Shown one piece after another: positions 1-5,845 of a stretch of 7,160 nt of DNA. Position numbers and translations under genes: made by a program. Each line of letters opens with the position of its first letter. The stretch's first letter is position 1. The notes under the pieces are model-generated. The model did no database searches and was not told where the DNA came from. It saw only the letters and a program-made list of their open reading frames with translations. The DNA is from CASQEL01 sp036655975 (GTDB taxonomy: Bacteria > Desulfobacterota > Desulfovibrionia > Desulfovibrionales > Desulfovibrionaceae): the NCBI GenBank assembly GCA_036655975.1, contig JAVVPD010000105.1, positions 1 through 7,160 of the forward strand, in the 5' to 3' direction.

Positions 1-1
1 C

Positions 2-55
2 GGCGTGGCTCTGCGGGTGATGAACATCAGCAAGACGAACATTTATCGTAAGTAA
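2..55 (+). CDS. C-terminal end of an upstream gene, probably a Fis-type HTH (sigma-54-dependent regulator)
   Basis: The window opens inside an open frame whose last 17 codons read GVALRVMNISKTNIYRK before a TAA. The pattern A-L-x-x-M/L-N/G-I-S-K/R-T-N/T-I/L-Y-R-K is that of the recognition helix of Fis-type helix-turn-helix domains, which end NtrC-family sigma-54-dependent activators. The neighbouring frame (RRGSAGDEHQQDEHLS) looks like no known motif, so this frame was preferred. Only the tail is visible, so the sensor and AAA+ domains are inferred and the target genes are unknown. A strong hairpin follows 22 bases later, as expected after the end of a gene. A stand-alone Fis-like protein is an alternative. 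Confidence 0.5.
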   Translation, partial: GVALRVMNISKTNIYRK

Positions 56-77
56 AGCGTCAATACGGTGTTATGAG

Positions 78-102
78 GGGAGGCGGCTTAAAGCCGCCTC
101 CC
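78..102 (+). terminator. Perfect 12-bp inverted repeat, probable terminator of the upstream gene
   Basis: GGGAGGCGGCTT (78-89) and AAGCCGCCTCCC (91-102) are exact reverse complements around one central A. As RNA this folds as a GC-rich stem of about 10 bp with a TTAAA loop. Only a weak T tract (GAATTTGCT) follows, so termination may be inefficient or Rho-assisted. It lies between the stop codon at 53-55 and the Shine-Dalgarno of the next gene. This argues against an in-frame ATG at 73 as a translation start, since that would place the hairpin inside the coding sequence. Confidence 0.6.
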
Positions 103-126
103 GAATTTGCTATGCGGAGAATTGCC

Positions 127-399
127 ATGAGCGAATACAGCTTTGATCTATATTCCAAAATTGTGAGCATCTGTGCAAATCTTCTGGTTCTGGGGGCGGT
201 GACGCTGGCTATGTATATGGCCTCCCTGCAGCCGGAAACCCATTTGAGTGTATTTTGTGCGTGGTTTTTTGGTTTGCTGCTGCCTATTCTGGCGGGTGCG
301 TGGCTATGTAAGCGAATATTGCGTCAACGCTACGCCGTGGTCGAAGGGGTGCAGGCTAGCAATGGCTTGACGCATGTGCGTTTAGCCGAAAAAATGTAA
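127..399 (+). CDS. Small two-helix inner-membrane protein, unknown function
   Basis: This encodes 90 residues beginning MSEYSFDLYSKIVS. Two hydrophobic stretches, about residues 12-34 and 40-65, should cross the membrane as a helical hairpin. A basic segment (CKRILRQRYAVV) follows the second helix, so by the positive-inside rule both termini are probably cytoplasmic. The start at 127 was chosen because GGAG at 116-119 sits 7 bases upstream. In-frame ATGs at 73 and 112 have no good ribosome site, and the first lies before a strong hairpin. No family is recognised and there is no enzyme motif. The gene precedes the riboswitch-controlled RNR operon, but the 125 bases before the aptamer, which hold a promoter-like element, suggest separate transcription. 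It is more likely a real gene than a chance frame, given its RBS and regular amphipathic/hydrophobic layout. Confidence 0.6.
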   Translation: MSEYSFDLYSKIVSICANLLVLGAVTLAMYMASLQPETHLSVFCAWFFGLLLPILAGAWLCKRILRQRYAVVEGVQASNGLTHVRLAEKM

Positions 400-488
400 A
401 TATAAACACAAATTTTTCAGTGCGGACTGACACAGGCGTAGGCTGGCTTTGTAACTCCTTTATACGATGATGCTTTCTGTTCCCCCCT

Positions 489-517
489 TTGACACCGCGG
501 CGGGCTTTTGTTAGCCT
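489..517 (+). promoter_or_regulatory. Putative sigma-70-type promoter for the nrdD leader
   Basis: A perfect -35 box TTGACA (489-494) is followed after 17 bases by TAGCCT (512-517), which matches the -10 consensus at 3 of 6 positions. The predicted start site, about 7 bases on, falls at 523-525, exactly where helix P1 of the cobalamin aptamer begins. That coincidence supports the call although the -10 box is poor. A TATACA at 517-522 is a better -10 word but would need a 22-base spacer. Confidence 0.45.
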
Positions 518-524
518 ATACACA

Positions 525-682
525 TTGGAAGCGCCCCTACGGGCTTAATAGGGAATCCCGTTTAAATCGGGAGCGGACCCGCCGCCGTATGCCGAAAAAT
601 GCCTCTTTTCCTTGTGTGCCACTGAGAATTGTTCTCGGGAAGGCCGAAAAGAAGGTCGGCAAGCCGGAAGACCTGCTTTCAA
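525..682 (+). promoter_or_regulatory. Cobalamin (B12) riboswitch aptamer upstream of nrdD
   Basis: The conserved blocks of the RF00174 class appear in order: CTTAATAGGGAATCC (544-558), GAGCGGACCCGCCGCCGT (571-588), the B12 box GTGCCACTGAG (615-625), GGGAAGGC (637-644) and AAGCCGGAAGACCTGC (661-676). P1 closes by pairing TTGGAAGC (525-532) with GCTTTCAA (675-682), with one G-U. Internal helices are visible, such as TCCCG/CGGGA around TTTAAAT, GAGA/TCTC after the B12 box, and GCCGA/TCGGC. Two more hairpins follow, TCGTC/GACGA (686-700) and CGACAA/TTGTCG (705-723). Either could supply the downstream loop that kisses the aptamer in this class. The RNA senses adenosyl- or another cobalamin in cis. 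With a terminator downstream, B12 is expected to repress the nrdD operon. Confidence 0.95.
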
Positions 683-752
683 CCATCGTCTAGAGGACGA
701 GCCGCGACAACGGGCTTTTGTCGTTTGGCTGCTGTGAGGATTAATGCGTTTC

Positions 753-788
753 CTCCTTTGCCTGCTCGTGGCAAAGGAGTTTTTTTTT
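753..788 (+). terminator. Intrinsic terminator forming the riboswitch expression platform
   Basis: CTCCTTTGCC (753-762) pairs perfectly with GGCAAAGGAG (770-779) around a 7-base loop and is followed by nine T residues (780-788). This is a textbook Rho-independent terminator between the B12 aptamer and the nrdD ribosome site, with no gene between. It is therefore read as the OFF state of the riboswitch rather than the end of an upstream unit. A competing short helix GAGGA (736-740) with TCCTC (751-755) overlaps the first three bases of the stem. It could be part of an antiterminator, but it is weak and the true switch partner was not identified. Confidence 0.9.
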
Positions 789-828
789 ACCCAAACACGA
801 AAATCCATGCGATTTCTTGGAGGTTTGT

Positions 829-3090
829 ATGCTTTCCACTATTCAAAAAAGGGACGGTGGGGCTGTTCCCTTCGAATCCTCCAAGATTTTGAATGCCATA
901 GCCAAGGCTAACAAAGCCGTGGGTGAAGAGGAAATGACCCCCACGGATTTATTATTTGTCACCGAAAAGGTGTGCAAAATTCTTGAAAAGAGAGATTTAC
1001 ATCTTGTTGAGGAAATACAAGATGTTGTTGAAGAAAGTCTGATTCGCTACGGCTACGCTAAAACGGCTAAGGCCTATATTCTCTACCGTGCGGAACATAC
1101 AAAAATTCGCAATGCTGAATCCTATCTGATGGATATTTATAAAAAACTTACGTGGTCTGCCGCCATAGAAGAAGACCTTAAGAGGGAAAACGCTAATATT
1201 GATGGCGATACAGCCATGGGAACCATGCTCAAATATGGCTCTGAAGGCTCAAAATTTTTTATTGATAATTATATTCTGCCCAAGGATGTGTCTACAGCGC
1301 ACAGTCATGGTGATATTCATATTCACGATAAAGATTTTTATATGCTCACGGAAACCTGCTGCCAAATTGATTTGATTCCTTTGTTTAAAAACGGTTTTTC
1401 TACCGGGCACGGCTATTTGCGCGAACCTAATTCCATTGAAAGTTATTCTGCTTTAGCCTGCATTGCCATTCAGGCCAATCAGAACGAAATGCACGGCGGG
1501 CAGAGCGTCCCCAATTTTGACTTTGCCATGGCGCGGGGGGTCATTAAAACCTATGGTCAGGAATATACAAAATGTTTTGTGGCCTACATTCGCATTAAAG
1601 AAGACCTGAGCGCCGAAGAAGCCACCGCACACGCGCAGCAGCTTCGTGCCGTGGTGGGCACGGATATCCGCATGGGCGAATCGCAAGCCTACGGCGCGGA
1701 ACTGGAAGCCTCCGTGCCGGAGCGGGAACGCGCGCGGGTGCAGGCCGCTCATGCCTACGCCGCTGCCGAGGCCCTCAAAACAACGAATAGGCGTTGTTAT
1801 CAGGCTATGGAAGCCTTCATCCATAACCTGAACACCATGAATTCCCGCGCGGGCGCGCAAGTGCCTTTCAGCTCTGTCAATTATGGAACGGATACGTCTG
1901 CCGAGGGGCGCATGGTGATGACCAATTTGCTCAAGGCAACGGCAGCGGGGCTGGGCAGCGGGGAAACTTCTATTTTTCCGGTACAGATTTTTAAGGTGAA
2001 AAAGGGCGTCAGCTTTATGCCGGGCGATCCTAATTATGATTTGCTGCATTTGGCTATGCGAACGTCTGCCAAGCGCTTGTTTCCGAATTTCAGTTTTTTG
2101 GACGCGCCCTTCAATCGGCAATATTATCACGAAGGCGACTATAACAGCGAGGTGGCCTATATGGGTTGCCGAACGCGTGTGATGGGCAATGTGTATGATA
2201 CGAAGCGCGAAGTGACCTGTGGGCGCGGCAATTTGAGCTTTACCACGGTTAATTTGCCCCGTCTGGGGCTGGAAGCCGCCGGAGATACACAGAAATTTTT
2301 TGCCCTGCTGGACGACACCATCGATCTGGTTTTTCGGCAGTTGCTGCACCGATTCAAAATTCAGAGCGCCAAGAAAGTGCGTAATTATCCCTTCCTGATG
2401 GGACAGGGTATTTGGCTTGATTCCGGCACATTACAGCCGGACGATGGCATTGCCGAGGTGCTGAAGCACGGTACGCTGTCCGTGGGGTTCATTGGTCTTG
2501 CCGAGGCACTCAAGGCACTTAGGGGCAAACACCATGGCGAAGACGCACAGGCGCAAACCTTGGGTTTACAAATTATTGGGCACATGCGCGCGCGAACCGA
2601 TCAGCAGTCAGAAAAAACAGGCTTGAATTTTTCCCTTATTGCCACGCCGGCAGAAGGCTTGAGCGGGCGTTTTGTCAATTTGGATCGTAAAAAATACGGG
2701 GATATCCCCGATGTGACTGACAGGGAATACTACACGAATTCTTTTCATATTCCCGTACATTTTCCCGTCAAGGCTTTCCGTAAAATTCAACTTGAAGCGC
2801 CGTATCATGCCCTGACCAATGCTGGGCACATTAGCTATGTGGAATTGGACGGGGATACCAGCAAAAATCCCGAAGCCTTTGAAGCCATTATTCGCTATAT
2901 GCAGGAGCAGGGCGTGGGCTATGGCTCCATCAATCATCCGCTGGATCGTGATCCTGTGTGTGGTTATGTTGGTGTTATTAATGATGTTTGTCCTCGTTGT
3001 GGACGGCGAGAAGGGGAAGCACTGAGCCTCGCCACCTTGGAGGCCTTGCGTAAAATTCATCCCGATGTGCCCCATTGGGAAAAATCATAA
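829..3090 (+). CDS. nrdD: Anaerobic (class III) ribonucleoside-triphosphate reductase NrdD, lacking its glycyl-radical tail
   Basis: This encodes 753 residues of the enzyme that reduces ribonucleotides to deoxyribonucleotides without oxygen. Residues 1 to about 95 are an ATP-cone (TIQKRDGGAVPFESSKI onward), the allosteric site for ATP/dATP. The catalytic barrel follows, with HDKDFY near 166-171, paired cysteines C177/C178 in TETCCQID and the finger-loop thiyl cysteine C447 in MGCRTRV. A zinc site near 708-724 ends the protein, but only C711, C721 and C724 are visible, with Asp at 708 where a fourth Cys is often found. No RxxGY glycyl-radical motif is present; it lies on the next gene. ATG 829 was chosen because GGAGG (819-823) precedes it by 5 bases, whereas the frame's upstream TTG (817) overlaps that site. 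The gene follows a B12 riboswitch and terminator. The 5' third is visibly more AT-rich than the middle. Confidence 0.95.
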   Translation: MLSTIQKRDGGAVPFESSKILNAIAKANKAVGEEEMTPTDLLFVTEKVCKILEKRDLHLVEEIQDVVEESLIRYGYAKTAKAYILYRAEHTKIRNAESYLMDIYKKLTWSAAIEEDLKRENANIDGDTAMGTMLKYGSEGSKFFIDNYILPKDVSTAHSHGDIHIHDKDFYMLTETCCQIDLIPLFKNGFSTGHGYLREPNSIESYSALACIAIQANQNEMHGGQSVPNFDFAMARGVIKTYGQEYTKCFVAYIRIKEDLSAEEATAHAQQLRAVVGTDIRMGESQAYGAELEASVPERERARVQAAHAYAAAEALKTTNRRCYQAMEAFIHNLNTMNSRAGAQVPFSSVNYGTDTSAEGRMVMTNLLKATAAGLGSGETSIFPVQIFKVKKGVSFMPGDPNYDLLHLAMRTSAKRLFPNFSFLDAPFNRQYYHEGDYNSEVAYMGCRTRVMGNVYDTKREVTCGRGNLSFTTVNLPRLGLEAAGDTQKFFALLDDTIDLVFRQLLHRFKIQSAKKVRNYPFLMGQGIWLDSGTLQPDDGIAEVLKHGTLSVGFIGLAEALKALRGKHHGEDAQAQTLGLQIIGHMRARTDQQSEKTGLNFSLIATPAEGLSGRFVNLDRKKYGDIPDVTDREYYTNSFHIPVHFPVKAFRKIQLEAPYHALTNAGHISYVELDGDTSKNPEAFEAIIRYMQEQGVGYGSINHPLDRDPVCGYVGVINDVCPRCGRREGEALSLATLEALRKIHPDVPHWEKS

Positions 3091-3095
3091 AGGAG
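3091..3095 (+). promoter_or_regulatory. Shine-Dalgarno site of the separate glycyl-radical gene
   Basis: AGGAG starts at the base right after the nrdD stop codon (TAA 3088-3090) and ends 7 bases before the ATG at 3103. Its strength and spacing are what make the following 57-codon frame a genuine gene rather than a fragment left beyond a nonsense mutation. Ribosomes finishing nrdD could reinitiate here. Confidence 0.75.
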
Positions 3096-3102
3096 ATTGA
3101 GC

Positions 3103-3276
3103 ATGTTTGTATTGACGCGTACTGATGACAAAAGTGTTGCCGACCTGCAACAAGTGGGCAAGAACGTGGGTTTTGAACGCACCCGTCGGATTACCGGCTA
3201 TTTGGTGGGCACCTTGGACAGGTTTAACAACGCCAAAAGGGCGGAAGAAAAAAATAGGGTTAAACATGGGGCATAG
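3103..3276 (+). CDS. Stand-alone glycyl-radical subunit of the class III RNR (split C-terminus of NrdD)
   Basis: This 57-residue polypeptide contains FERTRRITGYLVGTLDRF followed by NNAKRAEEKNRVKHG. That is the C-terminal glycyl-radical segment of NrdD, with the radical glycine at G32 (compare RVCGYL around Gly681 of E. coli NrdD, established knowledge). The preceding NrdD chain lacks this motif, so the two polypeptides should assemble into one active reductase, with NrdG abstracting hydrogen from G32. The first 23 residues (MFVLTRTDDKSVADLQQ and on) match no motif I know and may act as a docking segment. The gene is in the same frame as nrdD, 12 bases after its stop, with AGGAG 7 bases before the ATG. 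It overlaps nrdG by 11 bases, which implies coupled translation. A nonsense mutation in an ancestral fused gene is the alternative, but the good ribosome site argues against it. It is easy to miss because of its length. Confidence 0.88.
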   Translation: MFVLTRTDDKSVADLQQVGKNVGFERTRRITGYLVGTLDRFNNAKRAEEKNRVKHGA

Positions 3277-3763
3277 CCCGCAGGGCGACCCGCTGTACAC
3301 GCTTCGGGTTAACGGCATGGTGGAGGAATCCATTGCCGATGGCCCGGGGCTACGTTTTGTCGTTTTTACGCAAGGTTGCCCGCACCATTGTGGAGGCTGC
3401 CATAACCCGGATACCCACGCTATGGACGGTGGCTTTTTGCTGGATACGCGGGACATTCTGCGGCAATTTAGGGAAAATCCGCTGCTTGCGGGCATAACCT
3501 TTTCCGGTGGTGAACCCTTTATGCAAGCTGCGCCCTTGGGCGAATTGGCTGTGCGCGTTCGCGCTTTGGGTAAGCATGTGCTCGTCTACACAGGCTATGT
3601 GTATGAGCGCTTGCAGGAGCGGAGCGTACAGGAACCTGCCATTGCCAAACTTCTTGCACAGACAAATACCCTGATTGACGGGCCGTATGTGGCTAAATTG
3701 CGGAGCCTGGAGCTGCTCTACCGGGGCAGTTCCAACCAAAGAATACTGCATCTACACGAGTGA
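3266..3763 (+). CDS. nrdG: Anaerobic RNR activating enzyme NrdG (radical SAM)
   Basis: This encodes 165 residues, normal for NrdG. It binds a [4Fe-4S] cluster and S-adenosylmethionine and produces the glycyl radical on the reductase. The cluster motif C38-P-H-H-C42-G-G-C45 is a CX3CX2C pattern, preceded by DGPGLRFVVFTQG as in glycyl-radical activases. FSGGEPF (79-85) is the SAM-contacting GGE motif, and YRGSSNQRI (152-160) is the typical NrdG C-terminal block. ATG 3266 has AGGG (3256-3259) 6 bases upstream and overlaps the end of the glycyl-radical gene by 11 bases. An earlier in-frame ATG at 3125 would overlap that gene almost completely and has no NrdG-like sequence. Translation is probably coupled to the upstream genes, and the whole unit falls under the B12 riboswitch. 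Confidence 0.95.
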   Translation: MGHSPQGDPLYTLRVNGMVEESIADGPGLRFVVFTQGCPHHCGGCHNPDTHAMDGGFLLDTRDILRQFRENPLLAGITFSGGEPFMQAAPLGELAVRVRALGKHVLVYTGYVYERLQERSVQEPAIAKLLAQTNTLIDGPYVAKLRSLELLYRGSSNQRILHLHE

Positions 3764-3802
3764 TAAGCCTATAACATCGGTGGGATATGCCCTAGGCACA
3801 CA

Positions 3803-3841
3803 AACGCCCTCAAAATCGTATTGTGCGGTTCCAAGGGCGTT
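3803..3841. terminator. Inverted repeat between convergent nrdG and purDE, weak candidate bidirectional terminator
   Basis: AACGCCCT (3803-3810) and AGGGCGTT (3834-3841) are exact complements separated by 23 bases. The pair sits in the 101-base gap between the stops of nrdG (plus) and purDE (minus), where both transcripts should end. There is no clear T tract on either strand and the loop is long, so intrinsic termination is doubtful. Nothing else terminator-like is visible in the gap. Confidence 0.3.
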
Positions 3842-3864
3842 GTGCGGTGCGTGAATAGTGTGAA

Positions 3865-5673
3865 TTATTTCGGCATATGCCGGTGCATTAACTCGTCTCC
3901 CACTTTAGCCACTTCAGCCTTGGACACATTGCGGCTGGCAAGAATGCGTTCTTCCAAATCTTGGTCACAGAGGGCCAGAATTTGCGCGGCAAGCCACGCG
4001 GCATTGCGCGCGCCCGCCTTGTCGAGTGCCACTGTCGCCACGGGAAATCCGGGGGGCATCTGCACGGTAGCAAGCAGGGCGTCCATGCCGCCCAAGGAAG
4101 AGCCAGAGACAGGAATGCCGATGACGGGTTTTACCGAGCGGGCGGCCACGGCACCGGCCAGATGGGCCGCCATGCCGGCAGCACAGATGAATACTTCCAC
4201 GCCTTGGCTTTCCAAATCGCGCACCAGCGCTTCGGTCCGTTCGGGGGTGCGGTGGGCGGACGTAACGGTGAAGATATAGGGAATATTCAGCGTTTTGAGC
4301 ACGTCCGCACAGGGGCTGATGGTTTTTTCATCGGAAATAGAGCCGATAAAAATAGCGACCTTGGGGCGGATGCTGGCATGTTCTATATAGGCATCGTGCA
4401 CATGGGCTAAACCCTTGTCGCCGATGTCCGTGCGGTATTGGCCCTGTGCCATGCGGATTTTTTTAATGGCGGCATAGGCATGTTTTTGGGCTTCTGCGAG
4501 GGTGTCACCCAATGCGGTGACGCACAAAATGCGCCCCCCACTGGCATGGAGTATCCCCTTTTCCAACACCGTGCCACTGTGGAAGACCTTCGTGGCGGGC
4601 ATGGCATCCGCATCCCCCACGCCCTCAATGGTCATGCCTTTGGGATAGGCCGCAGGGTAACCTTCGGCGGCCAGCACCACGCCCAGTGCCGATTGATGGG
4701 AATAATTAAGGGCACTTTGGTCCAAGGAACCATTGATGCAGGCCAGCATAATGCTGGCAAGGTCGTCGTTCAGGCGCATGAGCAGGGGCTGGCATTCTGG
4801 ATCACCAAAACGGGTATTATATTCCAGCACCTTGGGGCCGTTGGTCGTCATCATGAGGCCCGCATAGAGAATGCCCTTAAAAGGATGCCCTCGTTCGGCC
4901 ATAACCCGCAAGATGGGCCGGATGACCAGATCTGTCATGACTTCCAGCATGTCAGAGGGCAGAATGGGGGCGGGGCTATAGGCGCCCATGCCGCCGGTGT
5001 TGGGGCCTTTGTCGCCGTCAAACACCGCTTTATGATCCTGTGCGGAGGGCAGGGGCAGCGCGTTGACACCATCACAGAAGCACAGGAAGGAGGCTTCCTC
5101 GCCGACGAGGAATTCTTCCACCACCACCGTGTTGCCTGCGGCGCCAAAGCTTTTGTTGATCATGATGTCGTCAAGGGCGTCTAGCGCTTCTTGTACGCTG
5201 GTGGCGACCACCACCCCCTTGCCTGCGGCAAGACCGTCGGCCTTAATCACGAGGGGGGCCTGTTTTTCTTCAATATACGCACGGGCTTCCGCATAATCGC
5301 TGAAGGCATAGCTTTCCGCTGTGGGAACATGGCCCGCTTCCATGACGGCCTTGGCAAAAGTTTTGCTCCCCTCAAGTTGGGCGCAATATTTTGTGGGGCC
5401 AAAGCAGGGGATGCCCGCGTCGTCCATGGCATCGGTAATGCCCATGGTCAGGGGCAGTTCCGGCCCAGGAACCACAAGGTTGATGTTTTCCCGGCGCGCA
5501 AAATCCACCAAATCGGCGATGGCGTCTGCCGCAATGGGCACAATGGTCGCGTCCTCAATAGCGATTCCGCCGTTGCCGGGAGCTACAAAAATCTCTTCCA
5601 CCTGTGCACTTTGGCGAAGTTTCCATACCAGCGCGTGCTCACGCCCGCCCGACCCAATAATTAAAACACGCAC
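3865..5673 (-). CDS. purD-purE: Bifunctional PurD-PurE fusion: phosphoribosylamine-glycine ligase plus AIR carboxylase/N5-CAIR mutase domain
   Basis: One uninterrupted frame of 602 residues joins two purine-pathway enzymes. Residues 1 to about 425 are PurD (GAR synthetase, ATP-grasp; phosphoribosylamine + glycine + ATP to GAR). Its motifs are IGSGGREHA (6-14), KADGLAAGKG (144-153), DKGPNTGGMGAYSPAP (221-236) and the family signature RFGDPECQ (288-295). After a linker of about 12 residues, about 438-602 are PurE, with FIGSISD (442-448), TSAHRTPER (471-479), AAGMAAHLAG (498-507) and VQMPPGFPVATVAL (537-550). HRTP and the second His fit the class I (bacterial mutase) type rather than the animal-type carboxylase. 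The two reactions are not consecutive in the pathway. The start is GTG at 5673-5671: PurD proteins begin with this (M)RVLIIGSGG, and AAAGGAG lies 5 bases upstream on the minus strand. The frame's 121-codon upstream extension overlaps the divergent gene and is spurious. No in-frame ATG or ribosome site separates the domains. Confidence 0.93.
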   Translation of the reverse strand: MRVLIIGSGGREHALVWKLRQSAQVEEIFVAPGNGGIAIEDATIVPIAADAIADLVDFARRENINLVVPGPELPLTMGITDAMDDAGIPCFGPTKYCAQLEGSKTFAKAVMEAGHVPTAESYAFSDYAEARAYIEEKQAPLVIKADGLAAGKGVVVATSVQEALDALDDIMINKSFGAAGNTVVVEEFLVGEEASFLCFCDGVNALPLPSAQDHKAVFDGDKGPNTGGMGAYSPAPILPSDMLEVMTDLVIRPILRVMAERGHPFKGILYAGLMMTTNGPKVLEYNTRFGDPECQPLLMRLNDDLASIMLACINGSLDQSALNYSHQSALGVVLAAEGYPAAYPKGMTIEGVGDADAMPATKVFHSGTVLEKGILHASGGRILCVTALGDTLAEAQKHAYAAIKKIRMAQGQYRTDIGDKGLAHVHDAYIEHASIRPKVAIFIGSISDEKTISPCADVLKTLNIPYIFTVTSAHRTPERTEALVRDLESQGVEVFICAAGMAAHLAGAVAARSVKPVIGIPVSGSSLGGMDALLATVQMPPGFPVATVALDKAGARNAAWLAAQILALCDQDLEERILASRNVSKAEVAKVGDELMHRHMPK

Positions 5674-5845
5674 ATGAACTCCTTTGGCTATAAAATTGTA
5701 TACAGTGTACTTAGTCTGCAATACACTTAGAATATTACCATTAAAAAATAAACGTGAAAGTATTCTCTTTTCATTAAAGGCAATTTGTGCTAGGGCACAA
5801 CGTAGCCGCTCATGCGGCAAAAGGCAACCTATGAGGAAGGCGGAA
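5674..5845. promoter_or_regulatory. AT-rich divergent promoter region between purDE and the CoA-ligase gene
   Basis: This 172-base gap must hold promoters for both divergent genes. The half next to purDE (about 5690-5780) is markedly AT-rich. A plus-strand -10-like TAGAAT (5728-5733) has only a weak -35 (TGTACT, 5706-5711). On the minus strand TTCTAA (5732-5727) and TACACT (5709-5704) are 17 bases apart, also weak. Near-repeats GTACTTAG (5707-5714) and ACACTTAG (5723-5730), and an imperfect 13-base palindrome at 5698-5710, overlap these boxes and may bind a regulator. The half next to the ligase gene carries two short hairpins. No riboswitch consensus was recognised here. Confidence 0.4.
5785..5800. 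repeat. Perfect dyad TTGTGC-TAGG-GCACAA, candidate operator or leader hairpin
   Basis: Six-base arms TTGTGC and GCACAA are exact complements around TAGG. A second hairpin, GCCGC-TCAT-GCGGC (5805-5818), follows after four bases. Both lie 28-61 bases before the ligase start codon. The symmetry resembles sites of CRP/FNR-family dimers (TTGTG-N6-CACAA), but the match is to a general shape only. As RNA the two would form tandem stem-loops just ahead of the ribosome site. Confidence 0.35.

Noticed and set aside
441..460. Possible sigma-54 promoter (CTGGCTTTGTAACTCC) before the nrdD leader
   Set aside because: The GC dinucleotide required ten bases after GG is absent. The TTGACA element at 489 fits the aptamer start better.
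508..892. Several 60-90-codon open frames across the nrdD leader on both strands
   Set aside because: They overlap the cobalamin aptamer and terminator, whose conserved RNA blocks explain the sequence. None has a good ribosome site or protein motif.
1453..2349. 298-codon open frame on the minus strand across nrdD
   Set aside because: It lies wholly antisense to conserved nrdD codons, has no recognisable motif or ribosome site, and is the sort of long shadow frame that GC-biased third positions create.
3871..3882. Perfect palindrome CGGCATATGCCG
   Set aside because: It lies within the last codons of purDE (His-Met-Pro) with no associated T tract or repeat copy, so coincidence is sufficient.
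4438..5184. 248-codon open frame on the plus strand across purDE
   Set aside because: It is antisense to the conserved ATP-grasp part of PurD, rich in His/Gly from reverse-complement codon bias, and has no family resemblance.
5684..5845. Upstream extension of the CoA-ligase frame to 5684
   Set aside because: It crosses the AT-rich promoter region and the two dyads and lacks a good ribosome site. The family start and AGGAAGG fit ATG 5846.
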